A DNA stretch of 64,000 nucleotides from Tannerellaceae bacterium (GCA_031271045.1 JAISWO010000003.1:62001-126000), one strand, 5' to 3'; numbered from the stretch's first letter, positions 9,323-18,764 are shown. Numbers and translations are program-made. The notes: a model not told the origin generated them from the letters alone.

Positions 9323-10111
9323 ATGACAAACAATTTGCATATCAGCATGATTCAAACCTGCATCACTTGGGAAAACCGGGACAGGAACCTGGAACACTTC
9401 GGCCACCTGATCGGCAAGGCAGACAAAGAAACCAACCTGATCGTCCTGCCGGAAACCTTCACTACCGGTTTCTCCATGAACGTCCAAGCCCTGGCCGATA
9501 CCATGGACGGCCCCACCGTCGCCACCCTGAAAACCTGGGCGCAAACATACCAAACCGCCATCACCGGCAGCTTCATCGCCCGCGAAGAAGACCGTTACTA
9601 CAACCGCGCCTTCTTCATCACCCCCGAAGGACAGGCGGCATACTACGACAAGCGCCACCTCTTCCGTATGTCGGGAGAAAACAAGCATTTTACACCCGGC
9701 GGCCGGCCTCTCATCGTAAACTACCGGGGATGGAACATCTGCCTTCAGGTCTGCTACGACCTGCGGTTCCCCGTCTGGAGCCGCAATGCCGGCAAGGCCT
9801 ACGATCTGCTGATCTACGTCGCTAACTGGCCCGAGGCGCGTATCAAGGCGTGGGACGTATTGCTGCCTGCGCGCGCCGTCGAGAACTTATCGTACGTCTG
9901 CGGCGTGAACCGTACCGGCATGGATGGGGAAAGGAACTCCTACAACGGACATTCGGCCGTCTATTCCCCCAAAGGAGACCGGATAGCCGATGCCGGCGCA
10001 ACCCCGGAAGACATACATACCTGCATCCTCCAAAAAGACGAACTGGACAGACTGCGCGCCAAGTTCCCGGCATGGATGGACGCTGATCCCTTTATAATCC
10101 CGCTTGCATGA
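9323..10111 (+). CDS. Carbon-nitrogen hydrolase, omega-amidase (YafV/NIT2 type)
   Basis: This 262-residue nitrilase-superfamily enzyme has the Glu-Lys-Cys triad in place: Glu44 in VLPETFTTGF, Lys110 in YYDKRHLF and Cys144 in QVCYDLRFP. The pattern ETFTTGF with KRHLF is typical of YafV/NIT2 omega-amidases, which deaminate alpha-ketoglutaramate or the keto acid left after methionine-salvage transamination; that substrate is inferred. It is cytoplasmic, with no signal peptide. Its stop overlaps the start of the permease gene by 4 bp (ATGA), so translation is probably coupled. Length and motifs are normal for the family. Confidence 0.9.
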   Translation: MTNNLHISMIQTCITWENRDRNLEHFGHLIGKADKETNLIVLPETFTTGFSMNVQALADTMDGPTVATLKTWAQTYQTAITGSFIAREEDRYYNRAFFITPEGQAAYYDKRHLFRMSGENKHFTPGGRPLIVNYRGWNICLQVCYDLRFPVWSRNAGKAYDLLIYVANWPEARIKAWDVLLPARAVENLSYVCGVNRTGMDGERNSYNGHSAVYSPKGDRIADAGATPEDIHTCILQKDELDRLRAKFPAWMDADPFIIPLA

Positions 10112-11358
10112 AACAACGTACGCCTTGGGCCTGGATACCGACCCTCTACTTCGCCGAAGGCTTGCCGTATGTAGCCGTCATGACGATCTCTGTCGTCCTG
10201 TACAAGAAGCTGGGCATCTCCAATGCCGACATCGCCCTGTACACCGGCTGGCTGTACCTTCCCTGGGTCATCAAACCCTTCTGGAGCCCCTTCGTCGACC
10301 TTATCAAGACCAAACGCTGGTGGATCTACACCATGCAACTACTCATCGGCGCCGGTATGGCAGGCGTAGCCTTCACGATCCCCGCCGGTTTCTCGTGGCA
10401 GGCCTCGCTGGCTTTCTTCTGGCTGATCGCTTTCAGCTCCGCTACGCACGATATTGCAGCCGACGGCTTCTATATGCTCGGACTGTCCGTCCGCAACCAG
10501 GCCTTTTTTATCGGTATCCGCACCATCTTCTACCGCATCGCCACGGTGACGGGCCAAGGCTTGCTGCTGCTGCTGGCCGGTTTCCTCGAAACCCGTACCG
10601 GGCAAATCCCCTATGCCTGGAGCATCGTCTTTCTCCTGCTGGCCGGTGTCTTTGTAGGCGCTTGCGCCTGGCACCGCTTCATCCTCCCCCTGCCTGCCGA
10701 CGACAAGCAACGCAGCGAAGTGTCCCCTCGCACCATCCTGTTGGAATTTGGGAAGACCTTTGTGGCCTTCTTCCGCAAAGACGGCATAGTCCCGGCGCTG
10801 CTTTTTATGCTTACCTACCGCCTGGGCGAATCCCAATTAGTCAAGCTGGCCTCGCCCTTCCTCTTGGACGGGAAAGAAAAAGGCGGCCTCGCCCTCTCCA
10901 CCGCCGAGTTGGGGATGGCTTACGGGACGGTCGGCGCCCTCTCGCTCATCCTGGGAGGCATCCTGGGAGGCATCGTTATCTCCAGAGCTGGAGGGCTTCG
11001 ACGTTGGATCTGGCCGATGGCCCTGTCGCTCTTCATCCCTAATATCGTATATGTCTATCTGGCGTATGCATTGCCGGATAATCTGATGATCATCACCACC
11101 TGCGTAGGTTTTGAACAGTTTGGATACGGCTTTGGCTTTACGGCCTATACCATGTACCTGATGCTCTTTTCCGACGGAGCCTATAAGACGTCGCACTATG
11201 CCATCTGCACCGGCTTCATGGCGCTTGGCATGATGCTCCCCGGCATGGTATCGGGCTGGATACAGGAGATGATCGGCTATCCCTCCTTTTTTGTCTGGAT
11301 ATTGCTTAGCAGTATCCCTGTCTTTTTTGTCATACCTTTCTTAAAAATAAAACAATGA
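10108..11358 (+). CDS. MFS permease, AmpG-like (muropeptide permease family)
   Basis: This 416-residue transporter has about 12 hydrophobic segments. The N-terminus LYFAEGLPYVAVMTISVVLY and the loop WVIKPFWSPFVDLIKTKRWW match the AmpG branch of the major facilitator superfamily, which imports anhydro-muropeptides from cell-wall turnover. FFIGIRTIFYRIATVTGQG in the middle also fits. Substrate assignment is by family only, and other sugar-peptide substrates are possible. Overlaps of 4 bp at both ends join it to the omega-amidase and prmA genes in one transcription unit. Confidence 0.82.
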   Translation: MKQRTPWAWIPTLYFAEGLPYVAVMTISVVLYKKLGISNADIALYTGWLYLPWVIKPFWSPFVDLIKTKRWWIYTMQLLIGAGMAGVAFTIPAGFSWQASLAFFWLIAFSSATHDIAADGFYMLGLSVRNQAFFIGIRTIFYRIATVTGQGLLLLLAGFLETRTGQIPYAWSIVFLLLAGVFVGACAWHRFILPLPADDKQRSEVSPRTILLEFGKTFVAFFRKDGIVPALLFMLTYRLGESQLVKLASPFLLDGKEKGGLALSTAELGMAYGTVGALSLILGGILGGIVISRAGGLRRWIWPMALSLFIPNIVYVYLAYALPDNLMIITTCVGFEQFGYGFGFTAYTMYLMLFSDGAYKTSHYAICTGFMALGMMLPGMVSGWIQEMIGYPSFFVWILLSSIPVFFVIPFLKIKQ

Positions 11359-12218
11359 ACTACTATGAGTACACATTTACCTGCGATTCCACCCTCGAAC
11401 CGGAAATCATCAACGACGTACTGGCCTCCGTGCTGGGTGAGGCCGGTTTTGAAAGCTTCTCTGAAACGGACGGCCACCTGCTGGCTTATATTCCCGAACA
11501 GCAACTCGACGCCGAACGACTGAACAACGCCCTTGCCACCTTCCCGCTGGAAGGTGTAACGATCCGCTTCGTCCGTAACTATATCGAAGCGAAAGACTGG
11601 AATGAAGAATGGGAAAAGAATTATTACCAACCGGTCGAGATCGGTTCCGGGTGTGTGATCCATGCCCCTTTCCATGAAGTAAAACCCGGTTTTACGTACG
11701 ATATAATCATCCATCCGAAGATGGCTTTCGGCACGGGCAACCACGAGACTACCCGGCTGATGATCCACGAAATACTAAAGCATGACTTCCAAGGCAAGGC
11801 GACGCTGGATATGGGATGCGGAACGGCTGTGCTGGCCATCCTTGCCGCCATGAAGGGAGCCTCTCCCGTAATAGCCGTCGACAATGACGAATGGGCATAC
11901 CAAAATGCCCTTGAGAACATACGGTTGAATCATGTCGAAAACAATATCTCGGTGAGCTTGGGCGGCGCTGAGCGCTTGTCTGACGCCGGAATGTTTGACT
12001 TCATCTTTGCCAATATCAACCGCAATATCCTGCTGAATGACATCCGCCACTACGCCCCGTGCCTGAAACCGGGCGGCTCGCTCCTGATGAGCGGCTTCTA
12101 CACCGACGACATCCTAACCATTACCAACGAATGTGTACAGTACGGACTTACAATGGAATCCTTCTCCGACCTCAACCGCTGGGCTGCCATAAGAATGGTA
12201 AAAAAGCCGGCGATGTAA
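11355..12218 (+). CDS. prmA: Ribosomal protein L11 methyltransferase
   Basis: This 287-residue SAM-dependent methyltransferase modifies ribosomal protein L11. Residues 1-100 form the substrate-recognition part, the family signature FGTGNHETT is at 125-133, the SAM-binding glycine motif LDMGCGTAVL at 151-160, and FANINRNILL lies further on in the position of the catalytic motif. Length and order of motifs match PrmA throughout. The start overlaps the permease gene by 4 bp. It is the last gene of the plus-strand group and converges on the DUF2200 gene, 13 bp away. Confidence 0.95.
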   Translation: MNYYEYTFTCDSTLEPEIINDVLASVLGEAGFESFSETDGHLLAYIPEQQLDAERLNNALATFPLEGVTIRFVRNYIEAKDWNEEWEKNYYQPVEIGSGCVIHAPFHEVKPGFTYDIIIHPKMAFGTGNHETTRLMIHEILKHDFQGKATLDMGCGTAVLAILAAMKGASPVIAVDNDEWAYQNALENIRLNHVENNISVSLGGAERLSDAGMFDFIFANINRNILLNDIRHYAPCLKPGGSLLMSGFYTDDILTITNECVQYGLTMESFSDLNRWAAIRMVKKPAM

Positions 12219-12220
12219 CT

Positions 12221-12258
12221 CCCCTGGCGGTTTATTTTCTTAAAATATAGTCCAGGGG
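12221..12258. terminator. Possible shared hairpin between convergent genes
   Basis: CCCCTGG (12221-12227) pairs with CCAGGGG (12252-12258) across a 24-nt AT-rich loop. It straddles the prmA end and the last codons of the DUF2200 gene. The U-tracts are weak, so a terminator role is uncertain. Confidence 0.3.
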
Positions 12259-12582
12259 TTTGCCTTTGGATAATTCGTCGATCAACTTATCGAGGTAGCG
12301 GATCTTTTGCATCAACTTATTTTCGATTTCTTCTACGCGATAGCCGCAGATGGAGCCTGTGATTTTTGAGGCGTTGGGGTTGAATTGCGGGGCTTGGGCA
12401 AAAAAGGTTTCAAAGTCGCTGTTGCTGTCGATTTGTTGTTGTAGTGATTGCTGATCGTAGCCTGTCAGCCAGCAGATGATGGCGTCTACTTCGGCTTTTG
12501 AGCGGCCTTTTTTTGCCGCTTTCTGAATGTATAGCGGATAGACGCTTGCAAATGGGAGGGTGAATATTCTTGTTTCTTTCAT
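12232..12582 (-). CDS. DUF2200 family protein
   Basis: This 116-residue cytoplasmic protein closely follows the DUF2200 family along its whole length, with [32 protein letters not shown], the block [14 protein letters not shown] and the tail [18 protein letters not shown]. The function of the family is unknown, and no catalytic motif is evident. It is about 100 bp downstream of the aminotransferase gene on the same strand and could be co-transcribed, but no functional tie is apparent. Confidence 0.9.
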   Translation of the reverse strand: MKETRIFTLPFASVYPLYIQKAAKKGRSKAEVDAIICWLTGYDQQSLQQQIDSNSDFETFFAQAPQFNPNASKITGSICGYRVEEIENKLMQKIRYLDKLIDELSKGKPLDYILRK

Positions 12583-12683
12583 GGTTGTTTGCTTTGCTTT
12601 GCTTTCCTGATTTTGTTTTGTCTCTGTTCTCTTTTATCCTGAAGCGGATCACTTTTTTGAGTATATCCCAAGGGATGGGTTTG

Positions 12684-14003
12684 TTAAACGGGATGGTTTT
12701 CGCGGAATAATTGCAGCCGTTCTTCGAGCAGGCGGTATTGGTGAGCTTTGATGAAGGAGGTGCAGGCGCGCAGGCCTTCCTGACGACTGCCTGTGGTGGA
12801 GAGCGAGATGGCGCTGATGCCGTAGTAGATCAGTTCTTCCATCAGGTGGCTGCCGGTCATGCCGGGGTAGGCGATTGTGAAGTAGAATCCGTCGGCTACG
12901 GGCTCGCCAAGGTCGGTATCATATACGATCCGGAAGCCGTGGGCGGTGAAGATCTTTTTTATCTTTTGGGCGCGGCGGCCGTATTCTTTTACTTCGGAAA
13001 CGAAATCATAGGTTCCGTCGGATGCAGCCTTGAACATGGCGGCCAGGGCGTACTGGGCCGAGTGGGCGGTCCCTGACGAGAGGGCGTACAGGACGCGGTG
13101 GATGTAGACGGATCCGAATGTTCCTCCGCCGTATCGCTGCGTGAGGCCGGGGTATGTGCGGTGATACAGTTTGTTGGATATGGCGGCGATGCCGATGCGC
13201 TGTCCGGCGTAGCTGAAGATCTTCGAGCCGGAGATCTGGAGGATGTAATTGTCGGTATAGTGGGCAACCGAGGGCTGGTAGGGGGGGCGGAACGGGGCGC
13301 CGAGATCCTTGCGGAAGTCCATCGCAAAGTAGGCCAGGTCTTCGATCACGGTCACGTCGTGTTTGCGGGACATTTCGCCGATGATCTTCAGTTCCTCGTC
13401 TGCCAGGCAGAACCAGGCCGGATTGTTCGGGTTGGAATAAATGAGGGCCGCCACGTTTCCTTTCGACAGGAAGTTGTCCAGCGCAAGGCGTAATTTTTCA
13501 CCCCGGTGCTCGTGCACGTCAAAGGATGCGTGCCGGTAGCCGAGAACGCTTATCTGTTGTTTCTGGACCGGGAATCCGGGATCGACGAACAGGATCGTAT
13601 CTCTTCCCTGGGTGCATTGTCCGCAGACAAGGAACGAGGCATACGTTCCTTGCATGGAGCCTGTGACGGGGACGCAAGATTCCGGGGCGACGTCTACATT
13701 AATAAATGCTTTGATGAACCGCGAGGCCTCCTGTTTGAGTTCCGGCGCCCCGTTGATGTTCGGGTAGACGGCGGCGATTCCATTTTGCAGCGCCTCCCGC
13801 TCGGCCTCGACGCCCACCTGGGCGGGTTTCAGTCCGGGGACGCCCATTTCCATGCGGATAAATTCCGTTCCGGTTCGTTGCTCCAGCTCGGAGGCGATGG
13901 CGACTACTTCCCGGATCGTTGCCTTCCCGAAGTCCGGCAGGTTGTAACTGTTTATTATTTCCTTTGCTATTGCGTAATTGACGGGTGTATTTTTCATTTC
14001 CAT
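12684..14003 (-). CDS. Pyridoxal-phosphate-dependent aminotransferase, class I/II
   Basis: This 439-residue fold-type I aminotransferase has its PLP-binding residues in the usual order: NPNNP (Asn184), EDLAY (Asp222, Tyr225) and the Schiff-base lysine Lys261 in SGSKIFSYAGQR. The GSMQGTYASF stretch (about 115-124) forms the phosphate-binding turn. The substrate cannot be assigned from the sequence; family relatives act on aromatic or branched amino acids. The start may be Met1 (14003) or Met3 (13997). The promoter at 14019-14050 leaves a leader of only about 10-15 nt. The hairpin array at 14121-14360 lies just upstream of that promoter. Confidence 0.92.
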   Translation of the reverse strand: MEMKNTPVNYAIAKEIINSYNLPDFGKATIREVVAIASELEQRTGTEFIRMEMGVPGLKPAQVGVEAEREALQNGIAAVYPNINGAPELKQEASRFIKAFINVDVAPESCVPVTGSMQGTYASFLVCGQCTQGRDTILFVDPGFPVQKQQISVLGYRHASFDVHEHRGEKLRLALDNFLSKGNVAALIYSNPNNPAWFCLADEELKIIGEMSRKHDVTVIEDLAYFAMDFRKDLGAPFRPPYQPSVAHYTDNYILQISGSKIFSYAGQRIGIAAISNKLYHRTYPGLTQRYGGGTFGSVYIHRVLYALSSGTAHSAQYALAAMFKAASDGTYDFVSEVKEYGRRAQKIKKIFTAHGFRIVYDTDLGEPVADGFYFTIAYPGMTGSHLMEELIYYGISAISLSTTGSRQEGLRACTSFIKAHQYRLLEERLQLFRENHPV

Positions 14004-14018
14004 TTGTTTTCAAAGTCG

Positions 14019-14050
14019 CAAATGTAGTGATTCTTTATTGCTGTTGCAAA
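14019..14050 (-). promoter_or_regulatory. Promoter of the aminotransferase gene
   Basis: On the minus strand TTTG (14047-14050) and TACATTTG (14019-14026) are separated by 20 bp, an exact match to the Bacteroidota promoter pattern. The transcript would start about 10 bp before the ATG. Confidence 0.75.
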
Positions 14051-14120
14051 TAGCCTTCCGAAGGCATAAACTTTTGTTTTATAATCCTATTCTGGTAGTT
14101 GTTTGGATCATCAAATATGT

Positions 14121-14360
14121 TTTATCCCTTGCTCCGACAGAGCAAGAGGCAAAAGTTTTGTTTTATCCCTTGCTCCGACAGAGCAAGAGGCAGATTTTTT
14201 ATTTTAGCCTCTTGCTCCGACCGAGCAAGGGGTAAAAGTTTTATTTAGCCTCTTGCTCCGACTGAGCAAGGGGTAAATGTTTTATTTAGCCTCTTGCTCC
14301 GACCGAGCAAGGGTCAAATGTTTTATTTTACCCCTTGTTCATATCGTAACAAGTGTCAAA
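14121..14360. repeat. Tandem hairpin array A, six units of 41-42 bp
   Basis: Five units contain the stem CTTGCTC / GAGCAAG around a 5-nt loop CGAC(A/C/T), starting at 14128, 14169, 14211, 14252 and 14293. A sixth, diverged unit at 14334 has CTTGTT / AACAAG, in which one C-G pair has become T-A. Units 1-2 have flanks that are the reverse complement of those of units 3-5, so the orientation is mixed. Each stem is followed by a TTTT-rich spacer, giving a terminator-like look. The array fills the gap between two divergently transcribed genes. Confidence 0.9.
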
Positions 14361-14383
14361 TATTCTATTTTGCCCCAAATACT

Positions 14384-14391
14384 TACCTTTG
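14384..14391 (+). promoter_or_regulatory. -7 box upstream of the DUF1848 gene
   Basis: TACCTTTG matches TAnnTTTG and lies 22 bp before the ATG at 14414. No clear -33 element is seen at the usual distance. Confidence 0.6.
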
Positions 14392-14413
14392 CTCCGTGAA
14401 TAATAAGATACCG

Positions 14414-15349
14414 ATGACTACCGATGAAGGCGGGACGGTCTGCGCTCATGCGCCGGTCATTGTTTCTGCCAGCCGGGCGACGGATATTCCGGCCTTCCAC
14501 GCCGCGTGGTTCGCCCAAAGGCTCGCAAAAGGATACGCCGTCCGGCAGAATCCGTTCAACCGGAAACCGGTCTATGTCTCTTTCAGAAACGTCCGGGTAG
14601 TCGTTTTCTGGTCAAAGAATCCGCTGCCGCTGATCCCTTACCTCCGCGAACTGGATGCCAGAGGCATTCATTATTACTTCCAATTCACCCTCAACGATTA
14701 TCAGGCCGAAGGTCTCGAACCGGGCCTCCCGCCATTGGACGAACGGGTCGACACCTTCCGCCGGCTGGCAGACAGGATCGGGAAAGAGCGCGTCGTCTGG
14801 CGTTTTGACCCACTGATCCTTACGCCGCGTACCGGGACGCAGGATCTGCTGGAAAAAATCCTGCGCACCGGCAACCGCCTGCGTGGCTATACGGAACAAT
14901 TCGTATTCAGCTTCGTCGACGTGGCGGCCTACCGGAACGTACGGTTCAAGCTCTTGAAAGAAACGAATTTGTTCTCCTCACAAAATATAGCGCAGGCCGA
15001 ATTGAACAACGAACAAATGATCGCATTAGCCGCCGGCCTGGCCCGCCTCCGCGAACGCTGGCTATCCCAAGGCTGGCCCCTCCGTATGGCTACCTGCGCC
15101 GAGCCGGCAGACCTGCAAGCCTACGGTATCGGACACCATCGTTGTATCGACGCCCAACTGATGCAGCGCATCTTTGCCTCCGACAAAGAATTAATCGCCC
15201 ACCTCTCCGTCGCCCGGAAAGACAAAGGACAGCGAAAAGACTGCGGATGCGTGAACAGTACCGATATCGGAACGTATAACACCTGCCCGCACCACTGCGC
15301 CTACTGCTATGCAAACCGAACAAAAGCCGCCGTGCATGAAAATATATAA
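14414..15349 (+). CDS. DUF1848 family Fe-S-type protein
   Basis: This 311-residue protein matches DUF1848 from its start: VIVSASRATDIPAFHAAWFA, then VRQNPFNRKPVYVSF, VVFWSKNPLPLI and YYFQFTLNDY. The C-terminus has CGC followed by CPHHCAYCYAN, a cysteine cluster that in this family is taken as an iron-sulfur site similar to radical-SAM folds. Function is unknown. The start at 14414 is chosen because the -7 box at 14384-14391 excludes earlier in-frame starts. porP follows 45 bp downstream with no obvious promoter of its own, so DUF1848 and the T9SS genes may share a transcript. Confidence 0.88.
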   Translation: MTTDEGGTVCAHAPVIVSASRATDIPAFHAAWFAQRLAKGYAVRQNPFNRKPVYVSFRNVRVVVFWSKNPLPLIPYLRELDARGIHYYFQFTLNDYQAEGLEPGLPPLDERVDTFRRLADRIGKERVVWRFDPLILTPRTGTQDLLEKILRTGNRLRGYTEQFVFSFVDVAAYRNVRFKLLKETNLFSSQNIAQAELNNEQMIALAAGLARLRERWLSQGWPLRMATCAEPADLQAYGIGHHRCIDAQLMQRIFASDKELIAHLSVARKDKGQRKDCGCVNSTDIGTYNTCPHHCAYCYANRTKAAVHENI

Positions 15350-15394
15350 GCCTCCCATGCAATTTCCGGCCCGCAAAAACGTTGTTTTCCTGAT

Positions 15395-16339
15395 ATGAAG
15401 CGATTGATAATCTTCCTTGTTGCTTTGATCGCCCCGGCAAGCGGCGCCTGGGCGCAGTACGACGCACAATTCAGCCAGTATTTCATGGCCATGGGATACT
15501 ATAACCCCGGCTATGCCGGAACGAGCGACGACCTGAACGTCTTTGGGCTTCAGCGCCAACAATGGATCGGTATGCCGGGCGCGCCGACGACTTCTTTTAT
15601 CAATTTAGAGATGCCGCTCTCCGTGGGAAAGACCCGTACCGGAGTAGGCGTTACATTGTTTACCGAAACGATCGGACTGTTCAACAACTCGCACCTCTCC
15701 GGACAATTGGCCTTCAAACGTAATCTGCTTGGCGGAACGCTCAGCCTCGGAGCCCAGATCGGACTGGCGAGCGTCTCCTTCGACGGAACCAAAGCCGAAT
15801 TTGGCGATCAGGATAATTACCACGTCCCGGAAGACGAAGCCATTCCCAAAACCCAAGTCAGCGGCATGACCCTCGACATAAACGCCGGCCTGTACTACAC
15901 CCACAAAAGATTTTACGCCGGTATCGCCTCCACCCACCTCCTGAAACCCCTCCTGGAACTGGACGAAAATATCAGCACCTACATACCCCGCGCATTTAAT
16001 TTAACCGGAGGATACAATATTCAGCTAAAGAACCCGTTGTTTGAATTGCAACCTTCCGTCTTCCTGAAAACAGACCTGCAAAGCTTCCAATTGGATCTGA
16101 CGGCGCGGGTGATATATAATAAGATGTTTAGCGGAGGACTTTCCTGGCGGGGATACGAAGGCATTGCCATGCTGGGCGCTTCATTCGGGAACGTGACCGT
16201 AGGGTACGCATATGATTTCCCTACCGGCCCCCTGCTGAAAGCCAGCTCCGGAAGCCATGAATTAATGGTCAGATACAAACTGAAGCTGAACAAAGGAAAA
16301 ACAGGAAACTATAGACATAAAAGTGTACGTATATTATAG
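15395..16339 (+). CDS. porP: Type IX secretion system outer-membrane protein PorP/SprF
   Basis: This 314-residue protein has a signal peptide (residues 1-20, ending GAWAQ) followed by the family hallmark YDAQFSQYFMAMGYYNPGYAG. It is rich in alternating beta-strand segments and ends in a stretch MVRYKLKLNKGK. PorP/SprF proteins are beta-barrel components of the T9SS in the outer membrane, working with the PorK/PorN ring and adapters on the cell surface. porK begins 2 bp after its stop, the normal porP-K-L-M-N order known from Porphyromonas gingivalis. Confidence 0.93.
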   Translation: MKRLIIFLVALIAPASGAWAQYDAQFSQYFMAMGYYNPGYAGTSDDLNVFGLQRQQWIGMPGAPTTSFINLEMPLSVGKTRTGVGVTLFTETIGLFNNSHLSGQLAFKRNLLGGTLSLGAQIGLASVSFDGTKAEFGDQDNYHVPEDEAIPKTQVSGMTLDINAGLYYTHKRFYAGIASTHLLKPLLELDENISTYIPRAFNLTGGYNIQLKNPLFELQPSVFLKTDLQSFQLDLTARVIYNKMFSGGLSWRGYEGIAMLGASFGNVTVGYAYDFPTGPLLKASSGSHELMVRYKLKLNKGKTGNYRHKSVRIL

Positions 16340-16341
16340 AT

Positions 16342-17763
16342 ATGAAAAAAGTATTTTTAGCGCTTACAGGCATTCTCATCTTTTTCTCCTGCGGCCGGTC
16401 GTCGCTGGGCGGGGGAGAAGTGACCGGCGCCCGCCTGGCCGCGGTGAATGAACCCGCGCCATACGGCATGGTGCTTATCAAAAGAGGCTCCTTCGAGATG
16501 GGACCGTCGGACAAAGACTCCTTATGGGGTATGATGGCCGATACAAAAGGTGTCTCCTTCGACGCCTTCTGGATGGACGAAACCGAAATAACGAATGCCA
16601 AATACCGCCAGTTTGTCTACTGGGTGCGCGATTCCATTATCCGCGAACGACTGGCCGACCCCGCCTACGGAGGTAACGACCTCTTCAAGATCACCGAAGA
16701 CCGTTACGGCGAACCGGTAACCCCATACCTCGACTGGAGACGCCCCATCCCATGGAAACGGGCTACCGAAGACGAACAGCTTGCCATCGAAAGCGTTTAT
16801 TACACCAATCCGATAACCGGCGAACGCCGCTTGGATGAAAAACAAATGCTCTTCCGCTACGAATGGTATGACTACACCTCCGCCGCCTTGCGCAAACACC
16901 GCCTCAACCCCGCCGAACGTGTACGAAACACCGACATAACCGTCGACCCTGACGAAGTCATCCTCATTTCCAAAGATACAGCCTACATAGACGAAGAAGG
17001 ACGCGTCGTCCGCGAAACCATCACCCGCCCCCTGGGTGGCGAATGGGATTTCCTGAATACCTATATCGTGAACATCTATCCCGACGAAACCTGCTGGATA
17101 AACGACTTCAACAATGCGTACAACGAACCCTATATGCGTATGTATTTCCAACATCCCGGTTACGACGATTATCCCGTCGTGGGAGTGTCCTGGGAGCAGG
17201 CTGCCGCCTTCTGCGTATGGCGCACCAACCTGTTCAAGTCTTCCGTCAACATGCCGGAAGGACAATCCTTCGAGCCCTTCCGCCTGCCAACCGAAGGCGA
17301 ATGGGAATACGCAGCCCGCACCGGCAAAAACGAATACAAATACCCCTGGGCTACCGACGAACTGCAAAGCGCCGACTGCTTCTTAGGCAACTTCAAGCCC
17401 GGGAACGGAAACTATACGGAAGACGGCCACCTGATCTCCTCGCGCGTAGGCTCGTTTGCCCCCAATGAATTTGGCCTGTACGACATGGCCGGCAACGTAG
17501 CCGAATGGACGGCCACCGTCTATTCCGAATCCGGCCCGCGGCAAATGAATGACATGAACCCCGACCTGCGCTACAATGCCGCAAAAGAAGACCCCTATAC
17601 CATGAAAAAGAAAGTCGTCCGCGGAGGCTCATGGAAAGACGTCGCCCAGTTTATCCGCTCGGATATGCGCACATTCGAATACCAGAACGAGACGCGCTCC
17701 TACATCGGATTCCGTTGCGTACGTACACAAATCGGCTTCTCCCGTGCACGGGGAAAGAAATAG
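16342..17763 (+). CDS. porK: Type IX secretion system lipoprotein PorK/GldK
   Basis: This 473-residue lipoprotein begins MKKVFLALTGILIFFSC with the lipidated Cys17. A formylglycine-generating-enzyme-like domain fills the rest: MVLIKRGSFEMG, FWMDETEITNAKYRQF, FRLPTEGEWEYAARTG, DMAGNVAEWTA, VVRGGSWKD and GFRCVRT. PorK forms a large ring with PorN on the periplasmic face of the outer membrane and is not known to act as an enzyme. An insertion between the first and last FGE blocks (about residues 100-270) is usual for GldK/PorK. porL follows after 44 bp. Confidence 0.96.
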   Translation: MKKVFLALTGILIFFSCGRSSLGGGEVTGARLAAVNEPAPYGMVLIKRGSFEMGPSDKDSLWGMMADTKGVSFDAFWMDETEITNAKYRQFVYWVRDSIIRERLADPAYGGNDLFKITEDRYGEPVTPYLDWRRPIPWKRATEDEQLAIESVYYTNPITGERRLDEKQMLFRYEWYDYTSAALRKHRLNPAERVRNTDITVDPDEVILISKDTAYIDEEGRVVRETITRPLGGEWDFLNTYIVNIYPDETCWINDFNNAYNEPYMRMYFQHPGYDDYPVVGVSWEQAAAFCVWRTNLFKSSVNMPEGQSFEPFRLPTEGEWEYAARTGKNEYKYPWATDELQSADCFLGNFKPGNGNYTEDGHLISSRVGSFAPNEFGLYDMAGNVAEWTATVYSESGPRQMNDMNPDLRYNAAKEDPYTMKKKVVRGGSWKDVAQFIRSDMRTFEYQNETRSYIGFRCVRTQIGFSRARGKK

Positions 17764-17807
17764 CCGGCACACATAGATTCACAAACATCATATATACCAA
17801 AGATAAA

Positions 17808-18761
17808 ATGGGAAAGTACAGAAGATATAAAAATAGAGTAGAGATGTATCTCTCCAGCGAAAAGGGAAAACGTTTGTTGAATTTTTGCTACAGTTGGGGA
17901 GCCTCTATCGTCATCCTGGGAGCCATGTGCAAGATACTGTATCTCCCTTTCGGGAACACGATGCTGGCCATCGGGATGATCACGGAGTTCTTTGTGTTCT
18001 TTGTATTCGGCTTCGAAAAACCGAACAGTGACTACAGTTGGGAAGACGTCTTTCCGGTACTGAAGTCAAAGAACCCCTTAGACCGTCCGGACTTTGCTCA
18101 GGCCTCCATCTCCTCCATCATGCGCTCGGAAGCCAATATGGAAGACGACAACAACCATATCGCCGCACACGCAAATATAGGCGCTGTCGGCAACATCGGA
18201 GCTGCCGCCAATGCCGGCTCCTCGACCGGCGCTTCGCCGGAAGGTGCTTCGCAAAGCCTCAACGCCGGCATACAGAAGCTCCTCGCCGCCGCTGACCGGA
18301 TAGCCGAGATACCGCAGCTCACCGAAGCGACGCAGAAATACCTGGAGCAACTCTCCGCCATAGCCGGCGACATGGAACGCTTCAGTACGATCACACACTC
18401 GCTCTCCAACGTATCCGACGGTATCAACCGCAGTTCGCAAGGCTATGTCCAGCAGATGGAAACGTTGAACCGTAATATCTCCGGCCTGAATACGATCTAT
18501 GAAGTGCAACTCAGAAGTATCAGCTCGCAGATCAGTTCCATCGAACATATCAACGCCGGACTGAACCGCATCAAAGAACTTTACGACGGCTCAATAACGG
18601 ACAGCTCCGTGTTCCGCTCCGAAACGGAAAAGATGGCGCAGCAACTGGCGCAACTCAACCAGGTATACGCCCGCCTGTTGCAGGCCATGACCGTCAATAT
18701 GGGAATCCCTCCCATGCAGAACCCGAACCCGTATCAACAGAATCCTTATCAAGCAAAGTAA
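17808..18761 (+). CDS. porL: Type IX secretion system motor protein PorL/GldL
   Basis: This 317-residue inner-membrane protein has two transmembrane helices near the N-terminus (about residues 25-45 and 49-68, FCYSWGASIVILGAMCKILY and ITEFFVFFVFGFE). Acidic residues sit in the second helix, as in the proton-driven GldL motor. A long cytoplasmic helical tail follows. An Ala/Gly-rich segment (ANIGAVGNIGAAANAGSSTG) lies between membrane part and tail. With PorM it forms the proton-motive-force-driven motor of the T9SS. The start at 17808 is chosen because MGKYRRYKNRVEMYL is the family start; the frame is open further upstream inside porK. porM begins 3 bp after the stop. Confidence 0.95.
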   Translation: MGKYRRYKNRVEMYLSSEKGKRLLNFCYSWGASIVILGAMCKILYLPFGNTMLAIGMITEFFVFFVFGFEKPNSDYSWEDVFPVLKSKNPLDRPDFAQASISSIMRSEANMEDDNNHIAAHANIGAVGNIGAAANAGSSTGASPEGASQSLNAGIQKLLAAADRIAEIPQLTEATQKYLEQLSAIAGDMERFSTITHSLSNVSDGINRSSQGYVQQMETLNRNISGLNTIYEVQLRSISSQISSIEHINAGLNRIKELYDGSITDSSVFRSETEKMAQQLAQLNQVYARLLQAMTVNMGIPPMQNPNPYQQNPYQAK

Positions 18762-18764
18762 GCG

